Below, one piece after another: positions 42,894 to 52,542 of a stretch of 64,000 bases of DNA. Within the stretch, counting starts at the first letter, position 1. Each line of letters begins with the position of its first letter. A program made the position numbers and the translations under genes. The stretch is from Rhynchopus sp. YZ270_cl-10 (lineage: Eukaryota; Euglenozoa; Diplonemea; Diplonemida; Diplonemidae): positions 868,001 through 932,000 of the forward strand of contig OZ037837.1 in the NCBI GenBank assembly GCA_964035575.1, written 5' to 3'. The notes below the pieces were generated by a model that was not told where the DNA came from, ran no database searches, and was given only the letters and a program-made list of their open reading frames with translations.

Positions 42894-44046
42894 GGAGGGA
42901 GGAGAGGGGGAATGGTGGTGGGTACTTATTTGAGGAAATACACGACGTCGTCCTCAGAGGCATCTGACAAAGTAAAAATATATCCCGTTGCGCTTGATCA
43001 GATCTCGACCGTTGCATTGCACGCTTCCACTCAGCATTTTGTCAATGACAAGCGATCATTTGTCATCACTTTCACTTATCATTTCAGTTGTCACACCATA
43101 CCAAATGAAATTGGTCCTGAACGACTATAGGGTGCACTGTGAAGCCTCTCAACTGCTTAGTTTCACACCCTCAAAAAACGTGTATTATAATAAGAAAATC
43201 AGGGGAGGGTGGGTTAAGAAGAGACCGCTGTGCTCCCCCACAACGGGGAAGCACACTGCCAAGCATTTTGCGTTGGTCTAGGAGTGGGTAAAAAAAAAAA
43301 GGATGATATTTTCAGATATGCCCCACTGTTTAGACCCCGCATGCCAGCAGTGCAGTTTTTTTTCTTTTTCTTTTTTTTCGAAAACTTGGTTGTATTAGTG
43401 TAGACACCCGAGGAGTGAACTCCTCTATTTTTTTTTCCAATTGTTCGAAGAGAAAAATTAAAAGGAAATGAAAAGAGAAGTAAAAAAATAGCTCAAAAAA
43501 AAAAGTTGGTCAGAGGAAACCTAGTCGTATTCTCATTCTTGAAAAAAATGATATGATAATTCAGTGGAGAGAAGTCGTCGTGTGTCAACAAAAAGAAAGG
43601 TAAGCGCTAGTATTGCGTATGCTGATGTATTTTTCTATCAGGATGGGTCATAATTTTTTTTTTTTTGTAAATTTGGTGTTCCCGAAAGGGCCCATATTGA
43701 CAGGTCCTTGACATGTCCTTCACACAAGGTTTACAGGGGAAAATGACACACCCCCCCTATATTGACATGTCCTTGACATGTCGTTGACATGTCCCCGACA
43801 GCAGATCGGTAACACCAGTAAAGTGTTGTTATAGACAAAAAGTCGTCGGTAATACTACCTCGAGCCGAGTTTTTTTTTTTTGTAACAGTTTTTGTAAAGT
43901 TTTTCTATTAATCAAATACAAGATTCAAGAAAACTTCTGTGTGAAACATTAAACAAACAATCCCCATTCTGATGCTAAAATGCAAGACATACACAAAAAA
44001 ACAGAGCAGCTACCACTAACTTTTTTTTAGCAACAAAAACAAAAAA
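42862..44046. repeat. 1.19-kb segmental duplicate, copy 1
   Basis: Essentially identical to 52,543-53,728. The duplicated piece starts inside the right end of the hAT element and ends in AACAAAAACAAAAAAC. It contains short frames but nothing I recognise as a gene. Confidence 0.95.
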
Positions 44047-44200
44047 CGGGGAAACGACAATGTGGACTCTAAAAATGTGGATTACGACAATGTGGATTAA
44101 TAATCCACATTGTCGCATAATCCACATTGTCGTAATCCACATTGTCGCAAAAAATAATCCACATTGTCGCATAATCCGGATTCTTGATTTTCTGCCTTCT
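44047..44200. repeat. AATCCACATTGTCG palindromic block, copy 1
   Basis: Alternating AATCCACATTGTCG and CGACAATGTGGATT units forming a long hairpin. It adjoins the right side of duplicate copy 1. Confidence 0.9.
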
Positions 44201-45044
44201 AAGGTGAGCCTCTGTAATAACTAGACTCTCGAAAATTTTTTTGGTCACCTACTAAAAGGGCCCAATTTTGCAATTAAAGCCGGAATTGAGCAGTTTTGAG
44301 CCTCTCCGGGGGTCTAAAACGCGTTTTTGCGGTTTTTTCCACCAAAACACCAGTAATCCGCCTTGTCACATAATCCGGATTATTGTCGGTAATCCGGATT
44401 ATTGACTATTTTTGCCTTCTAAGGTGAGCCTCTGTAATAACTAGACTCTCGAATTTTTTTTTGGTCACCTACTAAAAGGGCCCAATTTTGCAATTAAAGC
44501 CGGAATTGAGCAGTTTTGAGCCTCTCCGGGGGTCTAAAACGCGTTTTTGCGGTTTTTTCCACCAAAACACCAGTAATCCGCCTTGTCACATAATCCGGAT
44601 TATTGTCGGTAATCCGGATTATTGACTATTTTTGCCTTCTAAGGTGAGCCTCTGTAATAACTAGACTCTCGAAAATTTTTTTGGTCACCTACTAAAAGGG
44701 CCCAATTTTGCAATTAAAGCCGGAATTGAGCAGTTTTGAGCCTCTCCGGGGGTCTAAAACGCGTTTTTGCGGTTTTTTCCACCAAAACACCAGTAATCCG
44801 CCTTGTCACATAATCCGGATTATTGTCGGTAATCCGGATTATTGACTATTTTTGCCTTCTAAGGTGAGCCTCTGTAATAACTAGACTCTCGAATTTTTTT
44901 TTGGTCACATCCTAAAAGTGCCCAATTTTGCAATTAAAGCCGGAATTGAGCAGTTTTGAGCCTCTCTGGGGGTCTAAAACGCGTTTTTGCGGTTGTTTCC
45001 ACCAAAACACCAGTAATCCGCCTTGTCACATAATCCGGATTATT
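44201..45044. repeat. 220-bp satellite, 3.8 copies
   Basis: Units start AAGGTGAGCC at 44,201, 44,421, 44,641 and 44,861, exactly 220 bp apart. The first three are nearly identical and the last is slightly diverged and cut by the inverted OTU fragment. Each contains GGGGGTCTAAAACGCG and TAATCCGGATTATTGTCGG palindromes. Confidence 0.97.
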
Positions 45045-45605
45045 ATCATAATGGTCCCCCGCCCCCGTGTTCCCTCTGTGAAACACTTTCCCTCTCCCCT
45101 TAATATCTCCTAAGTAAGGGGTGTAAGAACAACACCCCTCGTTGTTGGAAAGTGTATCAGTGAGAATGCACAGGCGGATCTTGTAGCATTCGACTGCACA
45201 TTTAATGTGCGTCTCTTCTGCGTAAAATCCATTTTCCCCCAGTTCTTTTGCTACCTTTTTTTGCAGTCTATCAAAATCAATGGTATATATATAAGGCACA
45301 CGCTTTCTAACGTTTAGCCACGCAACAAGCTCTTTTTTTATTTCCATTCCTTCGTTTTTCCCCCTTCCCAAAGATTCCCCGAGAGCATGGTAAAAAAAAA
45401 AAAAAAAAGTTCCCATCTCCCCGTATCTTCACAAGTTTCCCCCCCCAGCCGATCAGTTCATATCTTCGACTGTTCTGCAGATCTCGTGCCGGGAACCTTG
45501 CTCCTCAACCTTCCTCTTAGAAGAAGAAGAAGCGTCTGCACTGGGCTTCTCCACGTCACCACCGATACGACTGCATGGCAGCACCTCGTCCTCGCTGAAC
45601 TCCCC
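45045..45605 (-). pseudogene. Inverted, truncated copy of the MULE-OTU 3' end
   Basis: The minus strand matches 48,521-49,076 of the MULE gene almost base for base. It carries the region before the OTU domain and the OTU domain up to the catalytic His block (GNTGAGDHYD), and then stops abruptly at the 220-bp satellite. At the catalytic site the sequence after GDGN is replaced by a run of about 18 T, which removes the nucleophile Cys. It cannot encode a working protease. It lies head to head with the full gene, about 400 bp upstream of its start. Confidence 0.9.
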
Positions 45606-45609
45606 GCCA

Positions 45610-45950
45610 ACACAACGAAACCATCTCTTCCGTATGTTGACATACATGACCGCCTAGAGCGAGACTTGATGCAACGATCATGACACAACCAAACCATCTC
45701 TTCGTATGTTGACATACATGACCGCCTAGAGCGAGACTTGATGCAACGATCATGACACAACCAAACGGACGAGAGCGAGACTCAACTATCATGACACAAC
45801 GAAACCATCAAAACCATCTCTTCCGTATGTTGACATACATGACCGCCTAGAGCGAGACTTCATGCAACGATCCTGACACAACCAAACCTGAGAGAGCGAG
45901 ACTCAACAATACTCAGGAAGTGAGCAGACAGAAGCTTACTATTAAAACTG
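45610..45950 (+). repeat. ~70-bp tandem repeats directly upstream of the MULE gene
   Basis: Three fairly full and two partial units share the elements CATCTCTTCCGTATGTTGAC, ATACATGACCGCCTAGAGCG and CAACGATCATGACAC. They end about 70 bp before the probable start codon. Subterminal tandem repeats that bind transposase are common in MULEs; a regulatory role is inferred. Confidence 0.75.
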
Positions 45951-46020
45951 GTTTTTGTACCTCCTCCCATCTCCAACCAAGTACGATACAGGACGATCAC
46001 ATTTGCGGCTTTACAGAATA

Positions 46021-49000
46021 ATGTCTTTGGCCTGGTCTCGCTTCGAAGCCCATCTGCAGTCGAAGGGCTACGAGTTCGAGATGGTGATGTGGGCCGACGA
46101 GGCTGAGAAGACGGCGATCCTCGCCAACTTCTCGACGGATGTGCTGGAACGTGCGGCGCTGCGCACGACGTGGAAGCTGAGGTGCGAGGCTCTCCCTCTC
46201 GCCCCCTCCCTTTCTACTCCAGCTGTTCGCAAGAACCGAGTTCAACGAGCTGCACCCCCTTCACAAACTGCACCTGCGCCTCCTGCACAACATGCTGACG
46301 CTGCGGTCGACATCTCCGCACCTGTCCCACCTGCTACACCTGCACCTGCTGCACAACATGCTGACGCTGCGGTCGACATCTCCGCACCTGTCCCACCTGC
46401 TACACCTGCACCTGCTGCACAACATGCTGACGCTGCGGTCGACATCTCCGCACCTGTCCCACCTGCTACACCTGCACCTGCTGCACAACATGCTGAGGCT
46501 GCGGTCGACGTCTCCGCACCTGTCCCACCTGCGACACCTGCTGCACAACATACTGACGCTCCGGTCAACCTCTTCGCACCTGTCCCACCTGCGACACCTG
46601 CACCCCCTGCACAACTTGCGGACACGGCGGTCGCTGACGTGCCATCATCATCTGCACAGGAGGTGCAACAGCACGACGGTGTGGTCACAGTGGGTGATGT
46701 GTTCGCCACCGTGCAGCTAGTGAGGAATTATGTGATCGCTAGCATGTGCAAGGCAGGTCGCTCATGTTGCAAGGACTACACGAAGCGACACAAGAAGGTC
46801 GGCAGGGAGAGCAGGATGAAGTGCGGAAAGGACGACGCCTGCGCGTTCGAGGTGGTTCTGCTGGAGACCCCCAACTTGCTGCAGGAGGTCACCCGCGTTC
46901 AAGCGCACACCTGCATCCCCAAGACAACGCAGAAGGACAGGTCCTCTTACGGTACAACCCGCGCACTCTTGAGTACCAAGGGCGGTGCATTGAAGGAGTG
47001 CCATACCGCTGCTTCCGCTTGTAGAGCAATCCGCAAGGACGACGGGCTCGTATTGGCGCCTCGTTTGGCTCAGCGGGCGAAGGAGACCGCATCGCGGCAG
47101 TCAATGGAGTCGGCCGCGATGGAATACGGGAAGCTGAGGGCTTTATTCGCCTCCATCGAGAGCTCGAATCCGGATGTTGTGACGCACCTGCGCTGCGATA
47201 CCGCCAACGATGGGTGTAACACGTCGTACTTTAATGCGGCGTTCATGTCCCTCCCGTATGCGAAACGGATTGTGAGAGACCGGCTTCACATCCCTTTGCT
47301 CTATTTCGACGGCACATTCATGAAAGGGGCATACAGTGGAACGCTGCTCACGTGCGTCACGAAGGACATACTGAACCGCGTGGTGCCGATTGCAGTGGGG
47401 CTCGTGCCTGGGAACGAGAGTCTGGATTCGTGGCGTTACTTTTCCCAACTCCTCAGGGAAACCCTTTCCGACACAGCGGACCACTGCACGTTCCTCTCAG
47501 ACAGGGTCAAAGGGTTAGACTCAGCCCTTGAAGAGTTTTTTCCTCTTGCGGCCCACGCCAAGTGTCTTCTCCATTTGCTGGGCAACGTGGCCACGGCAGG
47601 GAACAGGAGGGCGTTCCAGGCCGTAGTGTGGACGCTTGCTCGCTGCAGGGAGCAGAAGGAGTTCGTTGCCCGGTGCAAGGAGTTCCGCAAGAAGTATAGC
47701 ACACAAATTGTTAGTGCTATACTGAAGAACACGGAGGGTGACGTCTGGGCCGACTGGCAGCTCCAGGGGCACCCCCGCATGGATGAGTACACTCAGAATG
47801 CGGCAGAAAGTTTTAATAGTAGGCTTCTGTCTGCACGCTTCATGGGTATCGCTTCCATGTTTCGGGAGGTCCGCCGAATTTCTGCGACGTGGGCGTTCGA
47901 AAGAAGGGGGGAATTGCTCGCCCAGCACGAAGCAGGCACCCTTGACGTGTTCCCCCACAAGTACAAGACGCAATTTGTGGCGTCAATAGTGGCGGGAAGG
48001 GGGTACGTTGTGATTCCGGGGGAGTGCCGCTACGAGGTGCAGAGTGACCCCCCCCATGTTGTGACGACCAAAAGTGATGACGGTGTGGTGAAGTCTGCGG
48101 TTTGCAGTTGCAAGGCCTTCGAGCTCGAGCAACGAGTGTGTTCGCACGCGGCTGCCGTGATGGCGAAGCTGGAGCAGGACCCCCACACCCTCACCCCTCC
48201 ATTCACCCGCAACCTTGCGATGCTTGATCTGTACGGTGTCATCCCAGAACCTGGGCTGGAGGAGATCAACATTGCTGATCTCCCCCACGACGGCACGCGC
48301 CCCCCCAATTATGCCGTGAGGCCAAAGGGGAGGCCGCGCAAGCAGAGCCGCAAGAAATCGCGCGGGGAGGGGCGCCAATTGCAGTGTAGGCGCTGCGGTG
48401 GGTTTGGGCATCGGATGTTGGGGAAACAGGGACAAGTGCTCTGCAAGAACACTGTTCCCACAGAATGGGCCGACGTGCTCTTCGACAGGGTGCTGCAGGC
48501 GTCGGATGTGGTGCAGGACGGGGAGTTCAGCGAGGACGAGGTGCTGCCATGCAGTCGTATCGGTGGTGACGTGGAGAAGCCCAGTGCAGACGCTTCTTCT
48601 TCTAAGAGGAAGGTTGAGGAGCAAGGTTCCCGGCACGAGATCTGCAGAACAGTCGAAGATATGAACGATCAGTTGATTCAGCTGGGGGGGAAACTTGTGA
48701 AGATACGGGGAGATGGGAATTGCTTTTACCATGCTCTCGGGGAAACTTTGGGAAGGGGGAAAAACAAAGGAATGGAAATAAAAAAAGAGCTTGTTGTGTG
48801 GCTAAACGGTAGAAGGCGTGTGCCTTTTATACATACCATTGATTTTGCAGTCTATCAAGAAAAGGTAGCAAAAGAACTGGGGGAAAATGGCTTTTACGCA
48901 GAAGAGACGCACATTAAATGTGCAGTCGAATGCTACAAGATCCGCCTGTGCATTCTCACTAATACACTTTCCAACAACGAGGGGTGTTGTTCTTACACCC

Positions 49001-49212
49001 CTCACTTAGGAGATATTAGGGGGACAGGGAAAGTGTTTCACAGAGGGAACACGGGGGCGGGGGACCATTATGATGTGTTAGAATTCTCAATTGATGAAGA
49101 TGAGAAAAGCTTCGTCACAAAATGTGCGGCAGTAGATATGGTAAAAGAATCAAATAACATGGCTGAGAGCCAGGCAAAAAGGCAAAAACTGGACATGGAA
49201 ATGAGTGGATGA
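46021..49212 (+). CDS. MULE (Mutator-like) transposase with SWIM, zinc knuckle and C-terminal OTU protease domain
   Basis: 1,063 residues from MSLAWSRF; an in-frame Met at 45,955 is less likely. In order: an N-terminal region; five roughly 22-residue PPATPAPAAQHADAAVDIS repeats (about 80-205); a Cys-rich MuDR-type DNA-binding region with CGKDDACAFEV and AHTC (about 240-300); a MULE DDE nuclease with FDGTF (Asp430), LSDR (Asp494) and NAAESFN (Glu596); a SWIM zinc finger CSCKAF...CSH (from Cys695); a basic stretch with a CRRCGGFGH zinc knuckle (about 785); and an OTU-type cysteine protease with GDGNCFYHAL (Asp898, Cys901) and a C-terminal GDHYDVLE (His1016). All expected catalytic residues are present, so it could be active both as a transposase and as a deubiquitinase-like protease. 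Protease domains of Ulp1 or OTU type fused to MULE transposases are known. I could not identify matching terminal inverted repeats round it. Confidence 0.9.
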   Translation: MSLAWSRFEAHLQSKGYEFEMVMWADEAEKTAILANFSTDVLERAALRTTWKLRCEALPLAPSLSTPAVRKNRVQRAAPPSQTAPAPPAQHADAAVDISAPVPPATPAPAAQHADAAVDISAPVPPATPAPAAQHADAAVDISAPVPPATPAPAAQHAEAAVDVSAPVPPATPAAQHTDAPVNLFAPVPPATPAPPAQLADTAVADVPSSSAQEVQQHDGVVTVGDVFATVQLVRNYVIASMCKAGRSCCKDYTKRHKKVGRESRMKCGKDDACAFEVVLLETPNLLQEVTRVQAHTCIPKTTQKDRSSYGTTRALLSTKGGALKECHTAASACRAIRKDDGLVLAPRLAQRAKETASRQSMESAAMEYGKLRALFASIESSNPDVVTHLRCDTANDGCNTSYFNAAFMSLPYAKRIVRDRLHIPLLYFDGTFMKGAYSGTLLTCVTKDILNRVVPIAVGLVPGNESLDSWRYFSQLLRETLSDTADHCTFLSDRVKGLDSALEEFFPLAAHAKCLLHLLGNVATAGNRRAFQAVVWTLARCREQKEFVARCKEFRKKYSTQIVSAILKNTEGDVWADWQLQGHPRMDEYTQNAAESFNSRLLSARFMGIASMFREVRRISATWAFERRGELLAQHEAGTLDVFPHKYKTQFVASIVAGRGYVVIPGECRYEVQSDPPHVVTTKSDDGVVKSAVCSCKAFELEQRVCSHAAAVMAKLEQDPHTLTPPFTRNLAMLDLYGVIPEPGLEEINIADLPHDGTRPPNYAVRPKGRPRKQSRKKSRGEGRQLQCRRCGGFGHRMLGKQGQVLCKNTVPTEWADVLFDRVLQASDVVQDGEFSEDEVLPCSRIGGDVEKPSADASSSKRKVEEQGSRHEICRTVEDMNDQLIQLGGKLVKIRGDGNCFYHALGETLGRGKNKGMEIKKELVVWLNGRRRVPFIHTIDFAVYQEKVAKELGENGFYAEETHIKCAVECYKIRLCILTNTLSNNEGCCSYTPHLGDIRGTGKVFHRGNTGAGDHYDVLEFSIDEDEKSFVTKCAAVDMVKESNNMAESQAKRQKLDMEMSG
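46264..46623 (+). repeat. In-frame 66-bp coding minisatellite in the MULE gene
   Basis: About five tandem copies of a 22-codon unit rich in Pro, Ala and Thr (VPPATPAPAAQHADAAVDIS) inside the transposase gene. The first units are almost identical in DNA and the later ones shorter and more diverged. It probably forms a flexible linker before the DNA-binding domain. Confidence 0.85.
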
Positions 49213-49484
49213 AAAAATTATGGAGGAATGGGGTGGGGGTGTGGGTGGTGGGGGGTATACCGCATATCATTCTTGCTGTATAAATGGAAGTCAAAATTCA
49301 AATGAAACCCCCCCCCCCTTCCCCTGAGGGCCCCCCTCCTCCCTTGTTTTTTCGGTTTTTCTCTTTAATACCCAATTTCCTAGTACCCATCTTCGTTATT
49401 AGAAGCTACTGACTGCTACTGACTGATGGGTTTGCTGTTTAGGTATGTCTGAACCCCTGCCCCCCTTCCAATCAATTTATTTTA

Positions 49485-49550
49485 TGCCTGGGAACGAGAG
49501 TCTGGATTCGTGGCGTTACTTTTCCCAACTCCTCAGGGAAACCCTTTCCG
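49485..49550 (+). pseudogene. 66-bp MULE transposase fragment (second half of a split piece)
   Basis: Identical to 47,405-47,470 of the MULE gene (VPGNESLDSWRYFSQLLRET region). It is embedded in the non-coding 49.3-50.9 kb repeat block and followed directly by GGTTGTCAATGCC. Confidence 0.95.
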
Positions 49551-49756
49551 GGTTGTCAATGCCAATTCATTAAGGAATTTCATAATTCCTCCTACTTCGT
49601 CTTCTCTACTGGAACTTTTTATTTTTTTGCTGCTGCAGCAGTGTTCCGTTAAACGGAAGCGCGTTCATGCGGAACTCGTCCCTCAAGGCCGTCTACTCCT
49701 ACGCCATCCCTTGCACGTCTATCTTGGCTTGGCCTGCGTCATTGTCTGTTAGAAAG

Positions 49757-49828
49757 ATACAGTGGAACGCTGCTCACGTGCGTCACGAAGGACATACTGA
49801 ACCGCGTGGTGCCGATTGCAGTGGGGCT
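49757..49828 (+). pseudogene. 72-bp MULE transposase fragment (first half of a split piece)
   Basis: Essentially identical to 47,331-47,402 of the MULE gene, that is, the sequence immediately before the piece now found at 49,485. The two neighbouring source pieces are present in reversed order. It too is followed directly by CTTGTCAATGCC. Confidence 0.95.
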
Positions 49829-50987
49829 TGTCAATGCCAATTGATTAAGGAATTTCACAATTCCTCCTACTTCGTCTTCTCTACTGGAAACGGAAGCGCG
49901 TTCATGCGGAACTCGTCCCTCAAGGCCGTCTACTCCTACGCCATCCCTTGCACGTCTATCTTGGCTTGGTGCATATGTATATGCTCGGCCTGAAAGCCGT
50001 CGACTCGTATTTCCTCCAAGAGTCTCCAGAACAATATTTTACACCCTCAGGCCAACTTATTTTTTTAAGAAGTCACCTTCTTTAATTTCCCCACCACTCA
50101 CAAATTCACTTTTAAACAGGTAAGGGAATGAAAAAAGAACGCTATCAGAGAGAGACCCCGACCAGGCTAAAAAAAACGAGAGACCCCTCCCCTGAGGCCC
50201 CCCCCCCTCTGTTTTTTTTCGGTTTTTCTAATACCCAATTTCGTAGTACCCATTTTCGCTGATTAGAAGCTACTGACTGATGGGTTTGCTGTTTAGGTAT
50301 GACTCAACCCTACCCCCCTTCCAATCAATTTATTTTATGGGGTTTTGGGGGAAAAATAATAATGCCCGACCAAACCTATCTCACCCGGGCCTAATTACCC
50401 TGGACATCCAATGATCCCCGTTCGGAGTTGTCTACACGTCATCAATTTATCAATAAAAAAAAATAAAAACACGTATTTAAACCTTCTGCTTCGCATCCCT
50501 TTCCATCTTTGTTGTTGTTTTTTTCGCTTTGACGTCCGTATTTTCTTGCTGCTCTAGCAGTGTACCGTTAAGCAGAAGCGCCTCCATTTTGGCTATCTTT
50601 TATGCATATGTATGCGTATTGCTGTACATACTGTACAGTACACTGGATGCTGGACCTCTTCGTTCCTGCGTCAAGGCCGTCTACTCCTACGCCATCCCTT
50701 GCACGTCTATCTTTATCTTGTCCTGCCTCATTGTGTGTCCCTCCACCTCAAGGTGTCTTACCCTAGGACGAATCCGATAAGGGGTAGATATGCTGCTCGG
50801 CCCTGAAAGCTGTCGACTCGTATTCCCTCCAAAAGTCTCTTTACACCCTCAGGCCAACTTATTTTTTTCAGAAGTCACCTTCTTTAATTTCCCCACCACT
50901 CACAAATTCACTTTTAAACAGGTATCGAAATGAGTGCAACATCGAGAACCAACTGTGCAGAACGAGCGAACATATGGGGTGGATAGG

Positions 50988-52165
50988 GGGGTGGGAACAC
51001 TCTGTCAGTCACTGCTATAGCCATTAACCCAGGGAGCATAGCTAGTGCAAGAAATTCGACTTTGGAAACCTTCCGGAAAGTCTGTCCTCTGCTTGCGGAG
51101 GACTAGACACGAGAAAATATTGCTTGTTCCCCCAGAAAACCAGTGCACAATTCACACTCCTTGTGGGTGGTCTTGTTGCCTTTTTGTCACAGTAATTTTG
51201 GCCCAGGCATGCTCTTGAAGCATGACAATTTAGTGTGTATGGGGCAGGGTGTTGTTTTGTTCTGAATTCTCTTTGTTATAACATCTAAGTCAATCGCGGG
51301 TGGTGGTTTGTGTAGCGTGAGGCACTCTTTTTAACAAACTTCCTGCAGTTGCTATGCACTGTTATTTCTTCGGATTTATCATCATACAGCGTAACATAGT
51401 GGATTCGCCTGGTCGACACAACCTTTGATAGATATGGGATAACCAACCCCCTTCGACCCCTCGTGGGTTCACTGAACAAGCCCTAGTGGTAGTTAAACGC
51501 GATTGACATTTACATTTCTTAGAGATGAAAGAACAAGATAACACTTCTGTACCCGCGCATCAAAATTGTGGAAAACTTTGCACCCCAAACACCCTCAACA
51601 ACGCCCGCCAAAAGGCGCCCCTTGTTGCTGGGAGTTGGTTCTCATGATACCTGCACAGCGGGCATTCCTCTGAGTCCAACGCATGTTTGGCCTGTCTGCG
51701 GCGTTGTACTTCAGGTGCACGAAGACAGGGTCTGGTGGTAAATTTTGCGTAGTACTGCGACGTGGTACTGCGTGGGTCTGGGAACCTGGGTACCTGGGTA
51801 CAGGAAATTTGTTGTGGAAGACATCAACCACCATGCATTGAGGAGGGTAAGACAGTGTTCGCAGTTTCTACCTGATAGCATTACACATTTAACTTCTCCA
51901 CGGGGGTCTTGGGCCGTTCACTCGGTTCTACCTTGACTACCGGAAGATATTCTTGAGGCCTTTTTGGTCTCTAGAATATCCGGTCTTCCCGAACGGAGGC
52001 ACACTTTGTGTGTTACTACGACCTGGCAATTTCCAGCAGTAGGTTAAGTAATCTTTCTTGTAAATTGTTGGATCATTATCTCCTCAGTGCATGAATGCCC
52101 CACGTGACTGGACACTTTTGTGTTTGTCATGTGGAGCTGTGGTTGCTCTTTCACGACTTTTTTCC
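50988..52165. repeat. Dispersed repeat R1, best-preserved copy
   Basis: About 1.18 kb, starting GTGGGAACACTCTGTCAG and ending CTTTCACGACTTTTTTCC. The minus strand carries the 64-codon FSEPTRGRRG frame (51,285-51,479), identical in protein to the 12.6-kb copy. No complete gene is visible. Confidence 0.85.
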
Positions 52166-52191
52166 TGTTCCTGGGTACCTGGACCTGGACC

Positions 52192-52384
52192 TGGTACCTG
52201 GGTACCTGGGTACCTGGGTACCTGGGTACCTGGGTACCTGGGTACCTGGGTACCTGGGTACCTGGGTACCTGGGTACCTGGGTACCTGGGTACCTGGGTA
52301 CCTGGGTACCTGGGTACCTGGGTACCTGGGTACCTGGGTACCTGGGTACCTGGGTACCTGGGTACCTGGGTACCTGGGTACCTA
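52192..52384. repeat. 8-bp tandem array (GGGTACCT)n, ~23 copies
   Basis: Perfect palindrome-centred units at the right border of R1, followed directly by the AATCCACATTGTCG block. Confidence 0.98.
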
Positions 52385-52387
52385 CCA

Positions 52388-52530
52388 AGAAGGCAAAAAA
52401 TCAAGAATCCGGATTATGCGACAATGTGGATTATTTTTTGCGACAATGTGGATTACGACAATGTGGATTATGCGACAATGTGGATTATTAATCCACATTG
52501 TCGTAATCCACATTTTTAGAGTCCACATTG
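52388..52530. repeat. AATCCACATTGTCG palindromic block, copy 2 (inverted)
   Basis: The reverse complement of 44,047-44,200. Here it adjoins the left side of the duplicated 1.19-kb piece. Confidence 0.9.
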
Positions 52531-52542
52531 TCGTTTCCCCTT

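Larger units (their letters stand above)
49310..50930. repeat. Two-copy tandem duplication of ~0.8 kb (49,310-50,115 and 50,180-50,930)
   Basis: Both copies run from a CCCCTGAGGGCCCCC tract through GCTACTGACTGATGGG, a GTCTACTCCTACGCCATCCC block and a CCTCAGGCCAACTT block to TTTAAACAGGTA. The GTCTACTCCTACGCC block occurs three times in all (about 49,688, 49,928 and 50,682). The block holds no intact gene; its only recognisable coding content is the two MULE fragments. Confidence 0.8.

Noticed and set aside
52044-52404. PGTQVPRY / TWVPGYLG repeat proteins
   Set aside because: Translation of the palindromic GGGTACCT array; both strands are open.
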